Of a stretch of DNA of 64,000 bases, positions 1 through 11,577 are shown piece by piece (the first letter of the stretch is position 1; every line of letters starts with the position of its first letter). Source of the stretch: Ophiocordyceps camponoti-saundersi (nom. inval.) (Eukaryota > Ascomycota > Sordariomycetes > Hypocreales > Ophiocordycipitaceae); assembly GCA_003339415.1 (NCBI GenBank), contig PDHQ01000181.1, forward strand, positions 1 through 64,000, in the 5' to 3' direction. A program made the position numbers and the translations under genes. Below the pieces are notes generated by a model. That model saw nothing but the letters and a program-made list of their open reading frames with translations, did not search any database and was not told the origin of the DNA.

Positions 1-195
1 TTTTTAAAAAAAATTATAAAAATTATAAACTCGTGATTTAAATTATCTCTAAAAAAATCACTTATAAGTGATTTTTTCACGCTAGTAATTTAAATTATAA
101 AAAATCACTTACTAAGCAAAAATCGGTAATTTAAATCACGAAAAATTATATTACTTATAAGTGATTTTTTAACCCCGTGATTTTTTTCGAACCCT
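1..195. repeat. AT-rich palindrome array, possible DNA-transposon end
   Basis: This stretch is almost pure A/T, broken by repeated short units reading AATCAC or its complement GTGATT. Bases 52-77 form a perfect 26-bp palindrome centred on CTTATAAG. The same CTTATAAGTGATTTTTT unit returns near 153-170, and further single units occur near 35, 105 and 175. Recognisable chromovirus pol reading begins only after about base 300, so this may be the end of another element, such as a DNA transposon with long inverted repeats, that truncates the retroelement. The left part lies outside the window, so the class cannot be settled. Confidence 0.4.
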
Positions 196-3186
196 AACTA
201 TAATTACGAAGTTAAGCTTAGCTAGCTATATATATATAAGATAGGAAATCCTATTTCCTTAAAGAGAAGAACCTAAGCATATCGCCTACGTATATAATAT
301 AATTCCTTTAGCCTTTACGTACTTTAAAAGATTTTTTAGTAAGAAGGAAGCTTATATTTTAGCTAGTTCCTAACCTAGCTATAATATTACTTTAAAACTC
401 GAGAAGCCCCTAAACTTAGTAAGACCCCTTTCTTATAAGACGCCTATAAAATACTTACTATTAGAGAAAAAAACTATTAACTACTTACTTAAGATTAAGT
501 TTATTAAGCCGGACGCTAGTCTTTACGCCGCCTCTATTCTTTTCGCGCCGAAGCTATACTTAATAGCTTAGCGCTTCTATATTAATTACTAATAAATAAA
601 TAATTACCTAAAAAGTTAAATCTCGCTTACTCTTTTTTTAGAAAATATAATATTTAGCTATTAGGAAGCGAGGTAGTTCTTAAAGATTAATATAATTTAA
701 GTATTTTATCGCCTATATCTTAACCTTAATTTTAAGTACCTTATAGCTTTCCGTATAAAGTTTAGTATATTTTACTAGCTTATCTTCTTATTCGGCTTTA
801 AAGTAAAGCTTATTTAGTTTTAAAACTTTATTAACGCTTAGCTTTATAACCTCCTTAACCGCTATATAAGTACGTACGCTAATAATATATTAATTTACTC
901 GAATAGCGAAGAAGTAAAATATTAAGAGAAATACTAAAAAGTAATTTAGCGCCTATATTAAGCTAACTTATAAGGGGATATCCGAAAATCGAGGTTTAAT
1001 ATTATAGAAGTTAATTACTTTAATATAATATTATACGTAAGCTAAGGAATTAATATAAACCTTTATAAAATATAAGTAATTTAGGACTAAAAGTTTAAAA
1101 ATTTTTAGGATTATAAAGCTATCCGCTTATTCGTAAGATTTTATAACTTTATTAGGATCTTCTATTACTATATAAATATTATAGCTAAGCCCTTAAATTA
1201 CTTTTTTAAAAAAAATACCGCTTTTAAGCTTAGATTAAAATAGAAAAAGGCTTTTAATAAAATAAAAAAGCTAGCTATATAAGCTTTAGTATTTATTTTC
1301 TTCCGCTTAGAACTCCTAATTTACCTTAAAACTAACGCCTCTTAAAATATTACCGCTAGTATATTTTAGTAATAATAAGATAACTAAATATAGAAGCTTA
1401 TAAGCTTTTTCTTAAAAATAATAAACTTTACTAAGCGTGCTTACTTAATCTAAGATTACGAACTTTTTACTATTATATAAAGCTTTAAGAATTTCTACTT
1501 AAAGCTACTTAGCTAGAAATTTAATATAATTATAGATTACGAAGCTTTAATTTATTTTATAACGAAAAAGCTATTTTCTATCTATTAAGTTTAATAATTT
1601 AATTTCCTTACTTAGTTTAATATCTATTTCCTATATTAGCTTAGCTAGCTAAATATAGCCGTAAATATACTTTTACGGAAAATAGCTAAGCTCCTAATAG
1701 TAAAAGCTTATAAGAAAGAGGAAAGGATTTTAGCTATAATTTCCCTAAATAGCTTTAGGTTTAAATCCCTAACCTTATCTTTTATAATTACCTTAATCTA
1801 CTTAATAGAAAACTCTATCTTATTAAAGGCGGAGTTAGTATAATTAATTTAAGAGGAGAATATAAACTAGAACTTTAGATTTTACGGTAATCTCCTTATT
1901 ATCCCTAAATAAGATAGCCGATAGCGTTTCTTCCTCTATACCGCTTTAATTCGGAATATATATAAGCTAGCTATTTTTACTTATAAAGGATAGAATAAGA
2001 TTACTTAGATATTCTAATAAAATTATTACTAGCTTAAGATAAAGCGAGATATCTGCTAGTTTATCTATAACTATTATAAGTATTAAAGGAATAAAATATT
2101 ATAAGATAAGACCCCGAGTTTACTATACCCCTTACTTATTTTAACTTTTATTTAGAAATATATTACTTATAATAAGAAAGTAATATTAAAAAACCGCTTT
2201 AAGTATAATTATATTTAAACTTTTATTTATAAGTTAAGTAAAATTATTACTATATTACTTAATAAAAAGAATAATATAGCTAAGATACTTATAAGACGCT
2301 ATTTCCGATATTTTTATTATTTCTTAGGTATATTAAATATATAAATTACTAATAACGCTAGCTTATTTATCTTAGGATTTCTCTAGAAAATTAACTAGCT
2401 AACTAATATTAAGTATTATTATAATAGCGCCCTTTACCCTTAAATATAAAGTAGCGTAGAAATAACTAACTAATACTTAGACTAAAAGCTTCGGTTTTAC
2501 GCTAGTAAGTAATAGGATAATTAAAGCGTATTCCTTCCTACTTTAAATTTCGCGTATAATTCGTTATAGTATATATTAATTAGTATAGTACCGCTTATAG
2601 TTACTTTTAGTAAAGATATACGTAACCCCTTTTCGCCCCTTAGCTTTTTAGTTACCTTAAGGGCCTTAAGCCTTATTATTATTACCCGCGAACTTATCGC
2701 TTAAGCGTAAAAAGTATAATAATAAGCTTAAGCTATAGCCGCGAAAGTATAAAGCTAGTAAAAAACCTAAGCTAATAAGAAACGCTACTTAGTAAATTTC
2801 TTAGTTAATAATTAAGTATTCCTTAGCTATAAAGGTTTTATAATTACTATACTAACTACGCGCCTTAATATATAATAATTTAAACTTTTTACGATTATCG
2901 AGAAATAGGGCTATAGCTATATTTTTAATTTTCTAAGTAATTACTAAATAATAAACTTATTCTACGCTAATTATCTCCGGAAAGCTATTATAAATCCCTT
3001 ACTTAGATAAGATAAGCCCCTAGCTAAGCTTAAAAATATTAATAGTATACTAAAATAGGAAATTAATAAAATCTTTATATCTCGCGTTATTAGATAACGC
3101 CGCTAGTTAAAGTATTAAGTTTAATAGCGTAGCTATAATTTTAATAAGATATAATATTTAGCTAGGAATTTCTATTATATACCGAT

Positions 3187-3396
3187 TATAAGGGATTAGT
3201 TTATAACTAATTATAGCTAGATAAGGGGGATTATAGCGGATATATTTAGGTCTTCCCGATAGCGCTTAGTTATCGCGCGGGGTATATAGCTAGCTTAAGA
3301 AGGGGGCTTCTCTCCCTTCTCCTTCCTCTCTTCGATAGCTTTAATTATAACTTTATTTTAGCTTATTTTTATAATCGCCTTAGTAAAACTATTATA
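3187..3396 (+). repeat. Left LTR of nested element (210 bp)
   Basis: Aligns without gaps to 4753-4962. I count about 14 differences and every one is C/T or G/A, which fits RIP rather than ordinary drift. It is preceded by the target-site copy ccgat at 3182-3186. Confidence 0.88.
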
Positions 3397-3499
3397 TTAA
3401 TTAAAGCTCCTCTTACCGCTAACCGAATATAAAAGTAAGATCTTAGTATAAAACGTTATTAAATTCTACTTATATTAAAGCCGCTCTTAGCTTATTCCG

Positions 3500-4130
3500 G
3501 CCTAAATTCTTAGCTAGCTACTATATATACTAAATTTATAATTAACGAAGCTATAATTAGGGAGTTTAAGTCCTAGTTTTACTATATCTTTTCTTATCTC
3601 GGCACCTTTTAGTAAATATTCTTTCCGTATATTACTATAGCTATAGATTTTTCTTACTAGCTTAAAGCCTTTTTAGCGTATATCTCCGAGCTTTTTAGGG
3701 AAAGTTATAAGAAGCGCTAAGCAGGTCTTTTTTTAATTAAAATATATTAGGGGCTATTAAAGCCCCTCGGAGAATATATTATAAGGTAAGAATATACCTT
3801 TTTTAAGGCCGGATTATCGTACTAGTCCGACTATATTAAGATTATTCTACTCTTATCTAAGCTATATAAAAAGCTATAAAAGCGCTTAGATTATAAGAAC
3901 TAGCTTATAATATATACGGCCTTCGCTAGCCTTCTCCGAGGCTTTAATAAAGTATTTAGTTCCGGGAATATTCCTAACGCGCTATTTAATTTGCCGCCCC
4001 CCCTTTCTACTAACCTAATAGATATCGCGTTTATATAATCTTATTCTAGCACTACTAAGTGCTAATATTACTATTAGTATAACTAGATCGGTTATTTTAA
4101 GCGTAATTATCCGAAGCTTCGTAAGTAAAC
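3500..4130 (+). pseudogene. Decayed gag with RIP-mutated CCHC zinc knuckle
   Basis: Plus-strand reading, with many TAA/TAG codons at likely Gln positions, gives a basic and aromatic-rich stretch like a retrotransposon gag. It ends in a zinc-knuckle-shaped segment at 4057-4116. The four metal-ligand positions of the C-x2-C-x4-H-x4-C pattern all read Tyr (tac at 4069, tat at 4078, 4093 and 4108), as expected from TGY-to-TAY and CAT-to-TAT transitions. The Gly before the His position and the Pro-Lys after the last Cys position are retained. No protease, reverse transcriptase or integrase follows before the right LTR. Confidence 0.7.
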
Positions 4131-4752
4131 GGGGATATTAAGGTTAGGGCTTTTTATAAGCGGAGTAGGGAAGTTAGAGGTAAATTTAGAGTATTTTAAT
4201 TAGGGGGATAACGAGTAAGGAGGGATAAGTATATACTAAATATTATAGCTTAGGTAATTTCTAGCCTTATTACGTTACCTTATATAAAGATAGTCCGCGC
4301 GTAGCTTAGGCGCGTAAATTTATTAATAAGTATATACCGTAATTATATTATATATTAGCTTATAAACTAGCGCTAGTAGTATATAGCGATAAGTATATAA
4401 TTAGCTTTACTATTTACCGTAAATAGGGTATTTTCTAAGCTTCCTATAACTAGCACGGTGCTACCTAATCTTATATATTAGCTATATAGGTAAGTTTTTA
4501 CTACTAGTATATAAGTTTATTAATTCTTACCTTAAGAGGTGCTATAATTCTAAGCTTATTAGAATCTTCCTTATAAAGATTAGGGTTTAATTCCCTAAGC
4601 TATAAGGGAGCCTTTCTACCCTCTTATCCTTATCTTTGCGGAGGCTATTAGGTAGTTAGCTAGGGACTATATAGAGTATCTCGCTAGCGTAATAGTACGT
4701 AACTCTTCCGTCTTACGCTCCTATTTCCTCGGCTAGCTTAAGGAGGGGGCTA

Positions 4753-4962
4753 TATAAGGGATTAGTCTATAACTAATCGTAGCTAGATAGGGGGGATTAT
4801 AGCGGATATATTTAAGTCTTCCCGATAGCGCTTAGTTATCGCGCGGGGTATATAGCTAGCTTAGGAAGGGGGCTTCTCTCCCTTCTCTTTCCTCTCTTCG
4901 ATAGCTTTAATTATAACTCCACTTTAGCTTACTTCTATAGTCGCCTTAGTAAGACTATTATA
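4753..4962 (+). repeat. Right LTR of nested element (210 bp)
   Basis: Direct repeat of 3187-3396 with the same length. It has fewer RIP transitions than the left copy in its last third. It is followed at once by the target-site copy ccgat at 4963-4967, after which chromodomain reading of the host element resumes. Confidence 0.88.
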
Positions 4963-5166
4963 CCGATAGCCTTTTAGGAATTCTATTACCGCTTTTTAAA
5001 TACTATTAGCTTACTAATTAATCTTTAATATTAAATTAAAGCTACTACTATAAATTATAATTATAAAAATAATAACTAAGATAATATTATAATTTCCCTT
5101 AAAGCTTAGGTATATAGTTATTATTACTAGTCTTAATAAGTATATTAAGACCTTTATCGGGGGGTA

Positions 5167-6150
5167 GTATTATACGCTAAGTTTCCTCTTAGATTTCCTT
5201 ATATTTTTTATAATAATTTCTAAGGATTTCCGATAAAACTTTACGTAACCTCGGAAATCTTTATTATAAAATTACCTAGAAAAACCTTAAAGGAAATTAC
5301 TAGGAAATATAATTATTTACTTACTTAGAAATTACTAGGATTTCTAAGCAGATTTCTATACCCTTTCCTATCTTTATTAGTATATACCCTTATCTATTCT
5401 ACTAAGATTCTGCTTACGAGAGTTTTTCCTCTTTTTCTCTCTTCTCTCCTTAGCTTAGAATCTTTATTTATAGTGCTAATACTATTATTTACTTAATGCA
5501 CTTCTAAGCTATAATAAAATTAAAGCCTTAACTATAAGAAAAATAAGAATTAAATGACGGAATATGTAAGCTTAATCTTCGATAATACTTTAGTAAATAA
5601 CTTTAATAAAGATTTACTTAAAAGAACGGGAAGCTATTACGAATAGTAAATAAAGGAGGTATTAATTAATACCGGTATTAAAAGATAATTCTTATACCTA
5701 AGCTTTTTCCTTTTACGAAGAGGCTTAAAGCTATTATACCTAAGGTCCTTATTTAGGAAGATAAGGCCCCGGTATATAACTACTTTTTCTAATATTAATT
5801 ATATTAACTTTACGATATTCGGCGGCTTTTTTAGTATATTAATTCCCCCGATCTTAACGCTATTAAGCTGGCTTAGGCATAGATAAAGAAAAAAATAACG
5901 AAAAAGGGGGCCCTAAAAAGCCGGGCTAAGGCTATTACGGTTTAAAACGCTACCTAAGCTAACCTCTTATAGGATTAGATAAGGGCTTAGATTAAACGGA
6001 TCCCTTATTATATATAATAAATAATTAAGCTATAGGGAGGGAATAACTATCGTAAAGGGAGGTAATATATCGGATTAATTAGGGATCCTAGGGAGGAAGA
6101 GGAAATAGGGGGGGAAGAAGCGGCTACGTATTAATAAAGTACCCCCCCCT
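5167..6150. mobile_element. Further RIP-degraded repeat DNA, including probable chromovirus 3' LTR
   Basis: The AT-rich, TA-rich composition continues to about 6145 and then stops abruptly. The first few hundred bases are the likely 3' LTR of the chromovirus, because they follow its polypurine-like tract. I could not fix the LTR end. Bases about 5560-6145 are less AT-rich and read weakly on the plus strand as a basic, Pro-rich coding remnant with stops, possibly the C-terminal tail of a transposase. No intact gene is present. Confidence 0.5.
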
Positions 6151-6830
6151 GCTAATTTATATGCAGTTTTACTTTTTTCCTATAGGGGTCTTTTTCTAGC
6201 GGCGCGGACATTTTCGGGAGCGGCGTCCGTACATACACACCTTTTGGCAAGCCTCACATACCTTGCTCTACACGTACATCGGGTATATCGTCTGCCATCA
6301 ACCGAGGCAACAACCACAACAACGTACTCGTACAACGCCGGGCCATGCCGTCGACATTCCCGAGCCAACAACCAACCCGCTCGCAAGTCAACACGGATGA
6401 CGAAGAGCACCCTCATCGCCATCGTCCTCTCTCTCGGTATCGTCATCGAGAATGCGCCACGCGTCGTCACCTTTCCAAATTCACCTACGCGTTCCAGACA
6501 TGTCCACGGCGATTTTTGTCGTCTTCTGAAGAGAGAAAAAACAAGAGGAGACAAAACCATGCGGAATTTGCCCCGGCGCCTTCATCATTCACCATGATGA
6601 AGCGACATCTGTCGACGCGTGTCACGTACATGGTCATATTGTCTCGTCTGTGACCGTTGACCTGCTCTATATCCTTTCTCAAGTTTCAACTGCAACGGCT
6701 ATAGTGAACCGTGACTGTTGGTGGCTGCCGATTGCCTGCGCCAAGTATCGGTTCGCGCTCGAACGCAAGATATGCTCGCGGGGGAAAGACGCGCCGTCGT
6801 GTAGGACATGGCCGTAGCCAACGACACAGA
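6151..6830. other. Spacer between repeat block and zinc-finger gene
   Basis: Composition returns to normal GC here. Several overlapping short ORFs (60-126 codons) exist on both strands, but none shows a domain, consistent codon use or partner exons. The stretch is best read as the 3' flank of the minus-strand zinc-finger gene. Confidence 0.5.
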
Positions 6831-8143
6831 CTAATCGGAATGGTGATCTTCCGATCCTGCTTCAGAACGGGCGTCACCTCTGTGAACTTTTCGATGTCGG
6901 CGAAGATTAGAGACGACAGAGAAGTGGCGGCCGCAACCTTCTACTTCACAAGCGAAAGCTGATCATCTTGTCAGCCGACTGGCCAAAAAGACATAGTTTT
7001 TGAGACAAAGAAAACGACCATGGAAGAAAAAAAAAGACATACGCTTCTCTCCAGTGTGACTGTAGATGTGCGTCTGCAACGAGCTCGGCCGGGTGAATCG
7101 TTTATCGCAGACCTTGCACTTGTGCTTCTTTTGCGAACTCGACGAAACCTTGGAGCTGAACTGACCCATCATCGATTGCGGCGCGGGTGGAATTTGAGAG
7201 GCGATGAGTCCTTGAGGCCGGGGCAACGTCCTCGAATTAACCGACTCGATGTCGGAGCCTGCCGTGGAGTAGTCGGAAACTGAGTCGCCGTAGTATGAGC
7301 TAAAGTTGCCATTGGAGGAGATGGACGAGCTGGTAGAATGCGTAGATGGGAAGCCGTACGAGTCGATCGAGGATCGGTTACTGCGCGTGCCGTAAATGTT
7401 GCGAGGCGTTTCTTGGCTCATGGCCAACATGCCGTGGCTGGCATCGAGCGCGTCGGCAAAACTCCTCCGCTCATCGGCCTGAGTCTGCATGGTCCTGTAG
7501 CGACGAGAGACGTCAGTAAGTAGACGAGTTGCGGCCATGTGACGAAATCACAGGCGACCTACTGTTGCATGGAGAGTCGTCGTTCGGCCTCGGCATTGAT
7601 CGCAAAGGTCGAAGGGGGCCGAGTGTGTGCAGGCGCGTAGCCCATGGCATCATAAGGAGCTGTCGAGGTGGCGGAGAAGGGGCCAGTCACCGGTGAGGCC
7701 GTGGCCGGATACGTGGCATCGCTAAAGGCGGCCGGAGTGGTGTGGAGGCGGTTCTGAATGCTTAGGAGGTCTGTCGAGGGGCGCGAAGAGCGAGACCAAA
7801 GTCAGCTCCGTCGTTACGGTGGCAGTCGATACAAGATGAGAGGGGATTAAAGAAAACTGGTTCCTTGCTCACCGGCGGGGGCAGCGGGGGCGACGGGCAG
7901 TGATACTGATGCGTACGGGGCCATGGACGGGGCGCTGGCGGAGCTCGTCCGAGCGGGTTGCTGCGGCTTGGCGGCCACGAGGCTGTGGGGTTCTTGCTGT
8001 ACATAGGGCGCCGCTTGCTGGGTCGACGACGACGTTGTTGTCGCCGACCAGGGGTTGGAGAAGGCAGGCGACTGCTGAGCATAGTCGAAGTTTAACGGGG
8101 GACCAAACCGTTGCTGTTGCGAGGTGGGTAGAGTCATTGTCAT
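6831..8143 (-). CDS. C2H2 zinc-finger transcription factor
   Basis: Four exons (8143-7873, 7770-7563, 7494-7043, 6958-6831) give 352 aa. The N-terminal 280 residues are Ser-, Pro- and Gln-rich and look disordered. Two adjacent C2H2 fingers close the protein: finger 1 at about residues 284-306 (C-x2-C, RPSSL helix, H-x3-H) and finger 2 at about 312-336 (C-x4-C, SVVSNLRRH helix), joined by the classical TGEKP linker. The codon for Pro in that linker is split by intron 3, which confirms the splice. All introns are GT-AG. Such two-finger proteins with disordered N-termini include fungal developmental regulators such as FlbC and MtfA, but I cannot say which family this belongs to. A role as a nuclear DNA-binding regulator is inferred from the fingers. 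It has an exceptionally long upstream region (4.8 kb). Confidence 0.88.
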
Positions 8144-8660
8144 GGTTTCCCTTATAAACCCCCCCGTCTCTCCCTTGAGAGAAAGAAAGAACAAATAAAC
8201 AATGAGATACGATATGCAAATGGCGGATACTGTATGTTGATCAGATGCGGGATCCCGTCGAGTCGGCTCAGATCATCGACGACCGACACGCTTGAGGGAT
8301 GGGGGAGAGACCGGCAGCGGCTGGAAGGGGGGAAATAAAAAGCCAAGATGGTGGGATCAGCGAAGTCTTAAGTGTCGACGAGTGTGAATTGACGTGCGTC
8401 AGACATGGCGTTTTGGAGGGAGTAGGGTGTGTGACGAGTCTTGCCAGGTATATCCGTAGATGAATGACAATGGGCCGGGTTGACCATCCATCCACATGTA
8501 TTTCATGGGGGTGTGAAGTTTGGGCTTGGGTGAGAGGGTGAGCTTTGGGGGGTTTTGGGCTCGGGCTTGGGCTTGGGTTAGGGGTATGGTTAGGGTGAGG
8601 GGGAGGGTTGTTGGGGGGGGGGGAGGCTGAGAGTGCGAGTGATGGAGAGAGAGAAAGAGA

Positions 8661-8691
<31 letters not shown>

Positions 8692-10382
8692 GCAAAAGAG
8701 GCAAAAGAGGCAGAGAGAAGAAAGACAGCGGTAGAGACAGGAAGGGAGAACAGGGGGGGGGAGAGGGATAGGGGGGGGGGGGGAATCAGAGAAGAGGGTG
8801 TGTGCGTAGGTGAACGTCAGTTAGGGGTTGGCAGGGCTTGTTGAAGCTGACCCTCGTATCTGTATCCGTACATGCCTAGGAAGGTAGGTACAGTGACTGT
8901 CCGGATACATGGTGCGCACCAAAGGCCCGAGGGGGGGGGGGGGAGGGAGAGAGAGAGAGAGAGAGATGCCCGGTCAAACCGTTGAGGCGCCATACGTACT
9001 TCGCGCGCTCGTGTGTGTGTGTGTGTGCCAGACTCCAAAGCGTGATGTGTGTGTGCGTGTGTATCCGCACACGGAGTATAACGGGGTAGCTGTCAGGATG
9101 GATAGGCAGGCACCTAGATGATCATATTCGCTACAGGCATATCCATCCACACACTGTAGGCAGTATGTGCCTGTAAGGCTGTACCGACGAGGTACGTCGA
9201 TGTATCCGTAGTACGGATATGCATGTATGCAATTATGTGAGTATGTGTTGCAGGTAGGCCTCAGGTAAGCCGCAATCGACTACGGATACTAGCGCCGCTT
9301 ATTAGGAAAGCCGGTGAGTGTGAGTGAAGATGGCGGGGGCAGTCGAATGAAGAGCGCGTCCCATCACATCCACTATCACGGCACGATATAGCTGTCTGTA
9401 TCCGTGTCTAGGTAGGTAGTATCTAGAAGTAGGTACTTACGTGCCTGCCTAGTACCTACCTACCAATCCATGAATAGCAGATACTACAGAATAGGTAGGC
9501 ATGTGTACGCGTGTAAATGAGAACAACTCTGTGTTCTCCTCTGTATCCATAGGTGTGTGCACATACCTACCTGGCAGGCAGTCAAGAGTAACTACCTAGG
9601 TAGATTAATTTCCGTCTCCCGGCTCTGCACATGTAGGTACTACAAGCTTATAAAAAAAAAGCAAGGAACCCGTCACCGTTAGCAAAGAGAAAAAAGCAGT
9701 ATGCGGGCGGCTAGCTAGCTACATACCTACATCGGTATGTAGGTAGTCAGTCTCGCCGTCTAGCATAGGACAGTTCAATCTCGCCCCGTCCAATACTGTG
9801 ACGACCTCGCCTCCGGTATCCGTACTTTCTTTCCCTGTCCCTATCCGTACAACAGCATCTCACACATGCTACACACAACCGAGGAGGAGAGAAATTAAAT
9901 GCAAGAAAGCCCATCCCCATGCCGCAGCTGCGCGTCCCGAGCCAGCACATTACATGAAAAGAAAGAAAGGAGGAAAATTTCAGGGTCCTCTAGTCTCTTA
10001 CACGGTTTCCGTACTAATCTTTTCCCGTATCCGTGATCTGTTTTCTTTTTTCTTCCCCGTTCTCTTTTTTTCGAATAGTCTGTCTTTCTTTTTTAACCTC
10101 CTCCTCCTCTTCTTTCTTAGCCTAGGAGATAGATTTCTTTTCTTAGGGGTAGGGGTGGCGTTGAAAGGGTCGAAAACCAGAGCTGTCCGGGGTCGGGCCG
10201 CCCTGGAGATAGGCGGTGAGCGAGATGGGGAGCGGGAGAGGATGGGGGAGGGGGGGGGGTGGCACCGGGTTCGCCGTACGCACACACGCTTCATGCTTCG
10301 TACGGATTACATACATACATACTCCGTACATGGGAACGTATGAGGTATTGGGGGGGCATTCTCTATGCATAGGTACGTTGCT

Positions 10383-10413
<31 letters not shown>

Positions 10414-11542
10414 TGAATAAACAACAGAGAGGGAGAGAGGGAGAGAGGGAGAGAAAGGCTGATATACCATCTATCCAGACAAGTCTGAAGAAGACGCCAA
10501 TTAAACAAGCGTATCCATAAATCAAGTGACAGCAACTCTTGTCAAGTCTGTGCACAAAGCTGTCAACGATGCAACAGATGAACCAGGTATGATGACATGA
10601 TGATATAACAACTGCCAACTTTCTCACCCACATATCCGCACATACCCGTAGACGCAACACAGTAAGACTCCGCACCGTAGCACCTCCATCCATCCATCCC
10701 TCTTCCCCCCCCGCAGTGTGGAGCGGATGGGGATGATGGGGGATGCTGCGGATGCACGACCCTCCTTTTTTTTCTCCTCCACAATATCCGTCTGTGGGTC
10801 CGAGGCGTGCGTGGGAGCGAGACTCGGGAAAAGAGACTTTGAAAGAGAGACTCAGACAGTGAGAGACTCAGAGAGAGAGAGAAAGAGACTCGGACTCAGA
10901 AAAGGCCCATTACAGCTACAGATGGAAGCTTACCCTAGACAGACGTCCGGTTAGATGCATACCTGCTTACATTATATGTGTTTAAGGACCTTCCATGCAG
11001 CTACCGAGGACGTTCGTCTCCTCCATCTATCTGTACCCGCATCCCTTATATCCTCATCCAGATCTCTCTTCTTTATCCGTACATCCTTGTTCTATCCCGC
11101 ACCAATTATAAAAAAAACAAGATGGAAAAGTCCTCTTTCTCTCTCTTCGTATCCTTTTCTTCCTTTTCCTTCCTTCTTCCACTCTCTCGACAATCTTATA
11201 CATGCATGAGTTTGTATCTCGACCAAGCCAGATCCCCTTTCACACACCCCTCCCCCCCCTCTCTCACACCCCCTTTACACTATTGAGACAAGCCGTAGCC
11301 TAGCGCTGACCAACCTACAGTACCAACTTTCCTCTGCTTCCTTCCTCTCCTTGGGGGAAAGCCATCTACCTGGTTTTTCCTTTCCAGCCGCACCGGCAGT
11401 TGGGAAAGCAAATAATAATTTCCAACGCGGCAAGAGAAGAATGTATAATGTCAATAGAAGATGAATAAGAAAAAGAAGTAGAAGAAGACGAAGAAACAGG
11501 GGAATTTCAACCTGGCTATACCACATGTGCCATGTCATCTAT

Positions 11543-11577
<35 letters not shown>

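Larger units (their letters stand above)
3187..4962 (+). mobile_element. Nested gag-only LTR element (TR-GAG-like)
   Basis: Two directly repeated 210-bp blocks (3187-3396 and 4753-4962) bound a 1356-bp interior. The 5 bases before the left block (3182-3186, ccgat) recur directly after the right block (4963-4967), giving a target-site duplication. The ends read TA...TA, consistent with RIP of the usual TG...CA. The interior carries gag-like sequence ending in a mutated zinc knuckle and is too short for a pol, so the element must have moved with enzymes supplied in trans. If the insertion and one ccgat copy are removed, the chromodomain frame of the host chromovirus continues across the join. 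Non-autonomous gag-bearing LTR elements are known as TR-GAGs, mostly from plants. Assignment to that class is inference. Confidence 0.85.
310..5166 (+). mobile_element. RIP-degraded Ty3/gypsy chromovirus pol, 5'-truncated, interrupted
   Basis: With stop codons ignored, plus-strand reading matches gypsy pol in order: the linker before reverse transcriptase (about 315-470), reverse transcriptase (470-960), RNase H region (about 1200-1600), an integrase zinc-finger-like stretch near 2050-2140, and a C-terminal chromodomain near 3060-3186 that resumes at 4968. The reverse-transcriptase active site at 875-886 reads Tyr-Ala-Asn-Asn where the family has Tyr-x-Asp-Asp, which is what G-to-A change in two Asp codons gives. 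Most in-frame stops are TAA or TAG at expected Gln, Trp or Arg codons. The chromodomain is split by the nested element at 3187-4962. A run of six G at 5159-5164, followed by tagtattatacg, looks like a polypurine tract and 3' LTR start. The copy is inactive. Confidence 0.85.

Noticed and set aside
1..6150. Telomere-proximal or centromeric identity of the AT-rich block
   Set aside because: No TTAGGG repeats and only one visible repeat cluster; the window edge prevents a decision.
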